A DNA stretch of 37,754 nt, taken from positions 1-37,754 of the forward strand of contig JAJZBR010000012.1 in the NCBI GenBank assembly GCA_021798795.1, written 5' to 3'. A program made the translations under genes and the position numbers. Numbering within the stretch: the first letter of the stretch is position 1; each line of letters opens with the position of its first letter. Positions 31,301 to 37,754 of this stretch are shown in pieces. The stretch comes from Pseudomonadota bacterium (GTDB lineage Bacteria; Pseudomonadota; Gammaproteobacteria; JAKAQQ01). The notes under the pieces are model-generated. The model was given only the letters and a program-made list of their open reading frames with translations, had not been told where the DNA came from and did not search any database.

Positions 31301-33346
31301 ATGCACGAGTTCGATGGATCAAGGAGCCCGGCCGGTTCGCGGGCGCTGGTTGTGATGGTGACTTTGGCTTTGCTGGGTGCGGGATGGGCTGGTTCGGCCG
31401 GTGCCACGAAGATTCCGGTACGCGATTTCATGTCTCCTTATACCATTTCGGATGTGCGGATTTCCCCCACCGGGCGCTATCTCTCGGTGGTTGCCATCGA
31501 CCGCAAGAAACATGATCGAAGGATGGTGGATGTGCTCGATCTTCGAGCGCTGCTTCAGACTCACCAGGCGAAGGTGCTTGCGACCCTCTGGATGAACGTC
31601 GGCGAACTGGTTTACCGTTCGGTCTGGATCAATCCCACGCGGTTTTTGGTGGAAGGAGCGACACAGATCGGCGGCTTCAACCAGCCCTTCGCCAATGGCA
31701 GCATCTGGGCAGTCAACGCCGATGGACACGACCGCATCCATCTTGCGGGTTCGACGGGTGACATGGGGCCGAGTCTGTACCTGCAGAGAATCAGGGGGCA
31801 ATCCCGTTATGCCCTTTTCGCATCATCCGGGTTTGGCACAGAGGCCCAGGAGATGGTCCGCCGGGCCAATATCTATACCGGTCACTCCGTGCCCGTCATG
31901 AACGCTCCAGCGCCGGATATGCAGCTTTGGGCGGGCCCCGACGGAAAGATCCGGATCGCATTCGGGCCGAGCGTGGGCAATGGTCATCCGCGCCTGTACT
32001 GGCGCAAACCCCATTCGCTGAACTGGCAGCCGCTCAATGCGATGCTGAAAGGCCAGGATCCCTTCATGGGCGGGTCCGGACCACTTGTCGTGACCGCACA
32101 TGGCAAGGGTTTTTATGGTCTGGCCGAGACGGATGACGCCCGTAAGACCATCGGACTCTACCGCGTCAATCCCATCGACCAGAAGAAGCAGCTTGTTTAT
32201 GCGAATCCGCGTTATGACGTGACCGACAACGCGCTCTTCGAGGGAGGGGGCATCGTCTTCAATCACGCGCGCGATCGCGTGGTGGCCTTGCGGATCATGG
32301 GCAGCCTGCCCCATCTCGTCGTGATCGACCCGCATTCCCGGAAGGCTCTGCTCTTAGCTTCCATTGTCAAGGATTTCCCCGGAGCGTTCGCCTCGCTTAA
32401 GAGTATGACCCGAAACGAAGACCGTGCAATCGTCAAGGTGTGGAGTGATCGCGATCCCGGCCGTTACTTCCTCTATGAAGCCCGCCCCAAGCCCCGGCTG
32501 GTCTATCTGTTTCGCGCCGACGCCAAGATTCCGACCCATGGACTGGCCACCATGAAGCCGATCGTTTTCCCGAGCTTGGGCGGGGTACGGATTCATGGTT
32601 ATCTGACTTTGCCTCCTCATGCGCCCGCCCATGACCTTCCGCTCATTGTCGAGGTGCATGGCGGGCCCTACACCATTCGGGACAGCTGGATGTGGCATCC
32701 GACCGTGCAGCTTTTTGCCAATCGCGGCTATGCGGTTCTTCAGATGAACTACCGGGGATCCGGAGGGTACGGGGCGCTTTTCCAGGAACTCGGTTATCGG
32801 CACTGGGGTTCGACCATGCAGACCGATGTCGCACGTGGCGTGGAGTGGGCGATCCGGAAGGGGATCGCCGATCCCAAGCGGATCTGCATCTATGGGGGGA
32901 GCTATGGGGGCTATGCCGCGCTGATGAACGCTGAGCGTTATCCCGGGCTGTACCACTGCGTGGTGGGTTATGACGGCGTCTATGACCTGCCCATGATGTT
33001 CACGCGTACGGAGGATATCGACCGCAGCCGGTATGGACGCTACTATCTCCATACGGTTCTCGGGAACAATCAGGCCGAGCTCAGGGCCTACTCGCCCGTC
33101 GATCAGGCGGATCGCCTAAAGGCGCCGGTTTTGCTGCTTCAAGGTGGGCGCGACGAGCGGGCGCCGGTTGCGGGATACCGGGAGATGGTTTCCGCCATTC
33201 GCCACCATGGAACCCCGCTTGAAACCCTGTTCGAGCCGAACGAGGGACACGGCTTCTTCAAAACCCGCCACCGGGTCTTGGCCTACCGGACCATTTTGGC
33301 GTTTTTCAGGCGTTATATCGGTCCCGGAGTGGGATCCCATCCCTGA
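31301..33346 (+). CDS. Secreted S9-family prolyl oligopeptidase / acyl-aminoacyl-peptidase-like
   Basis: A 681-residue serine peptidase with an N-terminal signal peptide (hydrophobic core, cleavage near A-G-A-T), a beta-propeller lid (about 40-390) and a C-terminal alpha/beta-hydrolase domain. The catalytic triad is Ser534 (G-G-S-Y-G-G-Y), Asp618 (G-G-R-D-E-R-A) and His650 (N-E-G-H-G-F). It probably degrades oligopeptides in the periplasm. It stands alone with its own promoter and is followed by a stem-loop. Confidence 0.9.
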   Translation: MHEFDGSRSPAGSRALVVMVTLALLGAGWAGSAGATKIPVRDFMSPYTISDVRISPTGRYLSVVAIDRKKHDRRMVDVLDLRALLQTHQAKVLATLWMNVGELVYRSVWINPTRFLVEGATQIGGFNQPFANGSIWAVNADGHDRIHLAGSTGDMGPSLYLQRIRGQSRYALFASSGFGTEAQEMVRRANIYTGHSVPVMNAPAPDMQLWAGPDGKIRIAFGPSVGNGHPRLYWRKPHSLNWQPLNAMLKGQDPFMGGSGPLVVTAHGKGFYGLAETDDARKTIGLYRVNPIDQKKQLVYANPRYDVTDNALFEGGGIVFNHARDRVVALRIMGSLPHLVVIDPHSRKALLLASIVKDFPGAFASLKSMTRNEDRAIVKVWSDRDPGRYFLYEARPKPRLVYLFRADAKIPTHGLATMKPIVFPSLGGVRIHGYLTLPPHAPAHDLPLIVEVHGGPYTIRDSWMWHPTVQLFANRGYAVLQMNYRGSGGYGALFQELGYRHWGSTMQTDVARGVEWAIRKGIADPKRICIYGGSYGGYAALMNAERYPGLYHCVVGYDGVYDLPMMFTRTEDIDRSRYGRYYLHTVLGNNQAELRAYSPVDQADRLKAPVLLLQGGRDERAPVAGYREMVSAIRHHGTPLETLFEPNEGHGFFKTRHRVLAYRTILAFFRRYIGPGVGSHP

Positions 33347-33369
33347 TCCGGAACCGGGATCGGATGGAT

Positions 33370-33419
33370 CCGGACAGGCGTAGCATTTTCGCAGTCGCTG
33401 CGGAAATCCGTCTGTCCGG
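33370..33419. terminator. Large stem-loop between convergent genes
   Basis: Outer arms CCGGACAG (33370-33377) and CTGTCCGG (33412-33419) enclose an inner hairpin TTTCGCAG / CTGCGGAAA (33387-33406, one bulged G). There is no T-run on either side, so intrinsic termination is uncertain; it may act as a bidirectional terminator or mRNA-end stabiliser for the S9 peptidase and the ABC permease. Confidence 0.45.
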
Positions 33420-33470
33420 CAGGGCTCTTGAAAGACGGGCGAGTCCCCGAGCGTATGCCTTGGGCCCACC

Positions 33471-34673
33471 CTATGCTGATATGGCGAGCCGTTCGCTGGC
33501 GTAGAGCTTGCCTGCGAGAACACACGCCAGCGCGGCGGCGAGACTCGTGCCCAAAAGACAGCTGAATAGCTCGATTGTGCCGAGCGTTTCGCCACGCACG
33601 AGATCCATGATGCCAAGCTGCTGGCCCAAGAGTGGGACGAAGTACATCCACGGCTTTGCCTGAAGGGGCATGACTGAGAGCAAGAGCGAGGGAATGACCG
33701 GCAGCAGCATCAGGATCGAGAGATAGGTCTGGGCCTCGCGGTAGCTTTTGGCAAAGGCCGCGACGATGGTTTGGAGCGAGACCAAAAGCACGGCGAGCGG
33801 CAACATCAGAAGGAGGACATAGAGTGCGAAGCGTAATCCGAGATCCAGTACCACATCGAGCTTCCTAACGGGCAGAAAATGCCCCACCACGCTAAACGCC
33901 ACGATGCTGAGGGTAAGGCTGGCTAGGGCAAAACTGGCTGTCGCGGCCAGCTTGCCGGAGAGAATGGCGCCGCGAGAGACCGGGTTGGCCAGGAGCGGCT
34001 CGAGCGACTGGCGTTCCCGTTCGCCGGCAGTTGTATCGATCGCAAGATACATGCCGCCCAGAAAGACCGTGAGCACAAAGAAATAGGGCAGAATCGAGAA
34101 CATCAGTGCGCTGCGTGATTCTGGGGTGGCTTGATCGCGATCTTCAGGAACGACCGGGTGCAGGAGGAGGGGTGAGATGCCACGGACAAGCAGGCGTTGC
34201 GCGACGATGAGATTGGAGTAGGTCCGGAGCATTTTCTTGAGACGCGCGAGGGGAGTGCGATTGCCCTGGCGTGCCGAATCATAGTAAAGCTCGATGCCAG
34301 CAGGTTGACCGGCTCGCCAAGCGTGATCGTAGCCCGGCGGGATCACGAGTACCACTTGGGCCCGATGGGCACGGATCGCGGCTGCGGCATTCTTTGGGGC
34401 GGGTTGGACAACGAGTCCCTGGGCTTCGAGCGCGTGGATCAGGTTGGGCGCGTAGGTGGCTCCAATGATCGGAACGGGCAGGGGGCGGATGGCTTCGGCC
34501 AGTTGCCGATGCAGGGTGAAACTGAAGATCAGCCCGAAGAGGATCGGTCCGAGAAGCGGTCCCGTGACGAGTGCGTTGATCACGGTGCGCCGGTCGCGCA
34601 GGTTTTCGCGCACTTCCTTGAAATAAACTGTCCAGGCGGCAGTCAGAAACCGAATCGAGCCCGTGCGGTTCAT
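33471..34673 (-). CDS. ABC-2 type transporter permease (NatB-like)
   Basis: A 400-residue permease: a first membrane helix (about 35-52), a large extracytoplasmic domain (to about 230) and five further helices. The segment E-R-E-R-Q-S-L-E-P-L-L-A-N-P-V-S-R is the hallmark ABC-2/NatB coupling region. Its ATG overlaps the ATPase TGA by four bases. NatAB in Bacillus exports sodium; the substrate here is not determined by the sequence. Confidence 0.85.
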   Translation of the reverse strand: MNRTGSIRFLTAAWTVYFKEVRENLRDRRTVINALVTGPLLGPILFGLIFSFTLHRQLAEAIRPLPVPIIGATYAPNLIHALEAQGLVVQPAPKNAAAAIRAHRAQVVLVIPPGYDHAWRAGQPAGIELYYDSARQGNRTPLARLKKMLRTYSNLIVAQRLLVRGISPLLLHPVVPEDRDQATPESRSALMFSILPYFFVLTVFLGGMYLAIDTTAGERERQSLEPLLANPVSRGAILSGKLAATASFALASLTLSIVAFSVVGHFLPVRKLDVVLDLGLRFALYVLLLMLPLAVLLVSLQTIVAAFAKSYREAQTYLSILMLLPVIPSLLLSVMPLQAKPWMYFVPLLGQQLGIMDLVRGETLGTIELFSCLLGTSLAAALACVLAGKLYASERLAISA

Positions 34674-35404
34674 GCGGCCAGACCCTCGCTGGTTCCGATC
34701 AGGCTGACAAAGGCATCCTCGAGGTTCGCGGCACCGGTTCGCGCCCGCAGTTCCTCCGCCGTGCCTTCTGCGGCCACACGACCCTTTGCCATCACGACGA
34801 TGCGATCGCATAGGGCGGTCACTTCCTGCATGATGTGACTGGAAAAGAGTACGCAGCGGCCTTCCGCGCGCTGTTGGCGCAAAAACTCGCGCAGGGCACG
34901 AGTCGCCATCACGTCGAGGCCATTGCCGGGTTCATCCAGGATGAGATTGTGCGGTTGGTGCACCAGCGCGCGTGCCAGTGCCACCTTGACGCGTTGTCCT
35001 TGCGAAAACCCTTCCGTGCGACGATCCGCAATATCCTGCATGGCCAGGAGATTGATGATGGCGTCCACTTGTACCCCTAACGTCTTCCCGCCCAGTCCGT
35101 GCAGGCGTGCGAAGTAGGCAATGTTCTCGCGTGCGGTCAAGCGCTTGTAGAGTCCGCGTGCATCGGGCAGTACACCCAAGTGCCTGCGCGCATCCAGTGT
35201 CTGGTTTCTCGCGTCGATCCCATCGATGCGGATGGTTCCGGTTTCCGGGGACATCAGCGTGTAGAGCATGCGGAGCGTGGTCGTCTTGCCAGCCCCGTTC
35301 GGGCCCAAAAGGCCGGTAATCTGCCCGTCCGGCGCGGTGAAGCTCACTCCTGCGACCGCCTGCACTTTGCCGAACGTCTTGTGGAGATTCTGAACTTCGA
35401 TCAT
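34670..35404 (-). CDS. ABC transporter ATP-binding protein (NatA-like)
   Basis: A 244-residue ATPase with Walker A G-P-N-G-A-G-K-T-T, signature F-S-Q-G-Q (a variant of L-S-G-G-Q, as in NatA), Walker B L-I-L-D-E-P and switch His in S-S-H. It energises the NatB-like permease. Its ATG overlaps the hydrolase stop by four bases, so all three genes form one operon. Confidence 0.9.
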   Translation of the reverse strand: MIEVQNLHKTFGKVQAVAGVSFTAPDGQITGLLGPNGAGKTTTLRMLYTLMSPETGTIRIDGIDARNQTLDARRHLGVLPDARGLYKRLTARENIAYFARLHGLGGKTLGVQVDAIINLLAMQDIADRRTEGFSQGQRVKVALARALVHQPHNLILDEPGNGLDVMATRALREFLRQQRAEGRCVLFSSHIMQEVTALCDRIVVMAKGRVAAEGTAEELRARTGAANLEDAFVSLIGTSEGLAA

Positions 35405-36951
35405 GGCGCGCCTCGGTTGTAGTTCAGGAACGGTGGCATCGGTCCGAGTCGCGAGAGACAGCTCGCATCGAGACGGCTTGGATCGGGGCGTTTGATGAAA
35501 CGCTGGACCAGATGTGGCATGCAGCCGATTCCGATCACGTTGTGACCCTGACCGGGTGCAATCAAGAGGCGCGCATCGCTCAGGCCCCGCAGCACTCGGG
35601 TGCCGTAGCGCGGCGGGGTGACCGGATCCAGCTCACCTTCGAGAATGAGAGTGGGGATGCTGCTTCGAAGCGGTGCATGAAAGTCGGTCGGAACCGCTCC
35701 ATGCGGCCAGATCGCGCATACCGTGTGCAACTCTTTGATCGGGGTATCGCCGAGCAGCGAGGCGGTTTCTGCTGGTGTGGCGTGCAGCCAGGGTACATCC
35801 TCGCTGCACAATACCGAAAGTTGCATATCGCCGTACAGGCTCTGTGTGACACTTTGGCTCATGAACCGGCTCTGTGCCAAAAGCGGCGCGTAATGACCCT
35901 CACTTGCTGCATGCAACACGAGTGGCAAGAGTGCCGCGGTCGCCGACGAGTAGGCATAGAAGCGGACCAGTTCCACGAGCCGGTTCGGGGTCAGCGCCTC
36001 GCGCACGGATTGGAAATCACCCGCCGTACGGAAACGCACCCAGGGTGCATGCCGGGCCAGACGCCGCTTGAGCTCGACAAGGGTCGTCCAGGAGTTGCCG
36101 AAGGCTTTGCGACAGGCGGCGTTCTGGGTGCAGAGTGCAAAGTCCGCATGCAGGGCCTGGTCAAGATTGACACCGAAGTTCTGGCCCACGATCAGCTGAT
36201 CGGGCACGACGCTGTCCAAAATCGCGCTGCGCACCGCTTGGGGATAGCGCTTCATGAACTCCTCGGCCACGAGGGTGCCGTAAGAGACGCCCACGAGATC
36301 AAACTTGGGATCGCCGAGCGCCTGGCGCAGTGCGCCGAGATCTCTGACCGCCTGTGTGGTGGTGAAATCGGCCGGGTTGAGTCCACGTTTTTCGAGTGCG
36401 GCGAGGCACGCGCGTGTCTCGGCCTTGAGCCGGGTGAGGCGCTCATGGCTGCTTGTGCCCGAATCGCTTGCCGGGGCGGCTCTTGCGGATCGCCCCGTTC
36501 GGGATCGTGGACAAGTCAGCGGGGTCGACCCGCCCGTTCCACGCTGATCGAGCAGGATCACGTTGCGGTTTGCGAGCAGACCGTGAAGCGCGGGTTCGAG
36601 CACGGGCCAGGTGTCAATGGCCGACTGCCCGGGGCCACCGGCCAGGTACAGGACCGGATCGGGAGCCGGATGGGATGCGGTGGAGCGGATCAAAGCCAGT
36701 CTGAGTGCGATCTGGCGCCCATCGGGCCGCGCCCAGTTCTCTGGGACGTGGAAGGGTGCACACCAGGCTCGAGTGGCCAAGCCGCTCTGGGGCTGATCGA
36801 GGGTGCAGGGCCTGAATACCACCCGGCCCAGGCGATAGATCCGGGCGGGAGTGGTCCCATCGGGCGTTTGTACGTGATGCCAGATTGAGCGCCCACCCCA
36901 GAATGCGATCAGGAGCAGTGCCAAGAGAATCAGGCGAGTCCTGGTTTTCAT
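35401..36951 (-). CDS. Membrane-anchored/secreted alpha/beta hydrolase (TAP/S33-like)
   Basis: A 516-residue hydrolase with an N-terminal hydrophobic anchor (about 7-22). The oxyanion motif is G-G-P-G-Q, the nucleophile Ser223 lies in G-V-S-Y-G-T, and the acid and base are in E-G-E-L-D-P-V-T-P and G-Q-G-H-N-V. A TAP-like C-terminal domain, as in tripeptidyl aminopeptidases and SlpD/E-type peptidases, is present. It may release amino acids from peptides on the outer side of the membrane. The cotranscribed NatAB-like transporter suggests a joint role in export or peptide handling; this is inference. Confidence 0.85.
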   Translation of the reverse strand: MKTRTRLILLALLLIAFWGGRSIWHHVQTPDGTTPARIYRLGRVVFRPCTLDQPQSGLATRAWCAPFHVPENWARPDGRQIALRLALIRSTASHPAPDPVLYLAGGPGQSAIDTWPVLEPALHGLLANRNVILLDQRGTGGSTPLTCPRSRTGRSARAAPASDSGTSSHERLTRLKAETRACLAALEKRGLNPADFTTTQAVRDLGALRQALGDPKFDLVGVSYGTLVAEEFMKRYPQAVRSAILDSVVPDQLIVGQNFGVNLDQALHADFALCTQNAACRKAFGNSWTTLVELKRRLARHAPWVRFRTAGDFQSVREALTPNRLVELVRFYAYSSATAALLPLVLHAASEGHYAPLLAQSRFMSQSVTQSLYGDMQLSVLCSEDVPWLHATPAETASLLGDTPIKELHTVCAIWPHGAVPTDFHAPLRSSIPTLILEGELDPVTPPRYGTRVLRGLSDARLLIAPGQGHNVIGIGCMPHLVQRFIKRPDPSRLDASCLSRLGPMPPFLNYNRGAP

Positions 36952-37684
36952 GCCGGATCAGTTTGATGGGCGAGGCCCGTCGCAGAAGTACGGCTATGCC
37001 TCGCATGTGGACAACAGGGGTCATGCGCGGAGTGGTAGGTCCGCTTGATTTGCTGGGTGGAGTGGGATATCGGCATAGCAGTTTCTCGATCGCGATGAAC
37101 CAGAGTCAGCCGGATGGCCAGCCAGTATGGATCGTTATCGGAATCGGATTGGGCGTGAGAAACCAATCCACTCATTATGGCATCCCGCCCTTGTGGATGA
37201 AACGCCACTGATCACCCCCATCCCTCGGCCGCCATAATATCATCCTCGGTTGGGATACGGTATCCACCTTCCGAACGGTTTTCTCGGGTGCCAGTCGGTT
37301 GCGGTGACCGACAGTCGGACGGTTCAACCACACTTCGTAAGGCGGCGACCATTGGCGGATCTGCTGGCTCCCGCGCTTGGGATGCTTTGACCGCAGGGCC
37401 TGTTCGTAGACGACGGTGCGGTGTATGGATGGCCGCATCCTGGCCGCCTGCCGGGCGCACGCCAGCGCGCCCGAAGCGGATCATTTGGATAGGCTCGGAT
37501 TGCCCGGAAGCCATTCGAAACCCGCTGTCCGGTTTGGGGAGGTGGCAGATGGGGGAATGCTGCTCCTGAAAAGGATCCGGCTGCTGGTAAGGAGTCTCGA
37601 TGGGCGCCGGGTTCAAGACCGGGTTTGGGGAATGGCCTGTGCTCGTCCGTCAGCCATCCGGCCCGGCCTCAAGGGATGCCGGGC
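36952..37684. other. Stretch without a convincing gene
   Basis: Open frames here are short and on both strands, with no recognisable domain or ribosome site. One minus-strand segment (about 37312-37414) has Y-E-Q-A-L-R and E-V-W-L-N-R-P, faintly like the C-terminus of an IS3-type transposase, but too weak to call. No RNA gene is seen. Confidence 0.4.
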
Positions 37685-37740
37685 GTGTCACATGGCTGAC
37701 ATAAAAACGACACGGAACCGACATCCTGTGCTCCTACGAT
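37685..37740 (+). promoter_or_regulatory. PhoB-like promoter: four 11-bp-phased repeats plus -10
   Basis: Four 7-bp units lie at exact 11-bp intervals: GTGTCAC (37685), CTGACAT (37696), ACGACAC (37707), CCGACAT (37718). The 4-bp spacers include AAAA and GGAA. Ten bases after the last unit is TACGAT (37735-37740), a -10 hexamer, and no -35 is present. This is the geometry of tandem Pho boxes (CTGTCAT units with A-rich spacers replacing the -35). The controlled gene starts beyond the window. Another OmpR-family regulator could use the same geometry. Confidence 0.65.
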
Positions 37741-37754
37741 AGCCCCTGTCAGTC

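Noticed and set aside
35512-36888. 458-codon plus-strand frame opposite the alpha/beta hydrolase
   Set aside because: Antisense shadow; the minus-strand gene has a complete catalytic triad.
37312-37414. Possible IS3-type transposase C-terminus on the minus strand
   Set aside because: Only two short motifs match and the flanks show no transposase sequence; kept as a remark.

Overview
The window looks like a GC-rich gammaproteobacterial chromosome. The gene repertoire (GatCAB, MreBCD with PBP2 and RodA, DUF493, LipB, HemA with RF1, ThiSG), extended -10 promoters and tight ATGA gene overlaps all fit. I cannot place the genus from the sequence. An acidophilic or sulfur/iron-oxidising lineage is possible but is only an impression.

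Left part (1-20.7 kb): the 3' end of an unknown gene is translationally coupled to a secreted FG-GAP/VCBS repeat protein, followed by lipB. lipB converges on, and overlaps, a long minus-strand cell-shape and cell-wall operon: mreB-mreC-mreD-mrdA(PBP2)-rodA-mltB-rlpA-dacA-D-amino-acid aminotransferase-DUF493. A divergent promoter separates mreB from gatCAB. Then come a MoeB/ThiF-type E1 enzyme, a MarC membrane protein, prmC, and a reverse-transsulfuration operon (cystathionine beta-synthase, cystathionine gamma-lyase/synthase, SseB-like protein).

Accessory island (about 20.7-25.7 kb): it opens with a 45-bp piece of the 3' part of a tRNA-Phe gene, which is an att-like scar, followed by a truncated tyrosine integrase. 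Next is an intact AAA+ ATPase gene with an AT-rich, dyad-covered and apparently leaderless promoter. It is flanked in direct orientation by two degraded copies of a RelE-like/UvrD-helicase N-terminal domain. Then follow an IS630 remnant, an isoaspartyl-methyltransferase-like gene, the tail of an ABC exporter fused in frame to an IS1595-type transposase remnant, and unassigned sequence up to a strong terminator. This is a decayed mobile region in which the AAA ATPase and the methyltransferase are the only intact-looking cargo.

Right part (25.7-37.7 kb): a small Ser/Thr/Met-rich lipoprotein, an unknown polytopic membrane protein, hemA-prfA (minus), thiS-thiG-trmB and an S9 prolyl-oligopeptidase-family peptidase (plus), then a minus-strand operon of an alpha/beta hydrolase with a NatA/NatB-type ABC transporter. 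The last 730 bases hold no convincing gene. They end in four 7-bp direct repeats at exact 11-bp spacing placed 10 bp before a -10 hexamer, the architecture of a PhoB-type promoter, reading out of the window.

The most interesting signals are the AAA ATPase locus with its leaderless operator-promoter and flanking RelE-like relics, the terminal Pho-box-like array, and an RlpA whose lytic-transglycosylase active site has lost two of three key residues.
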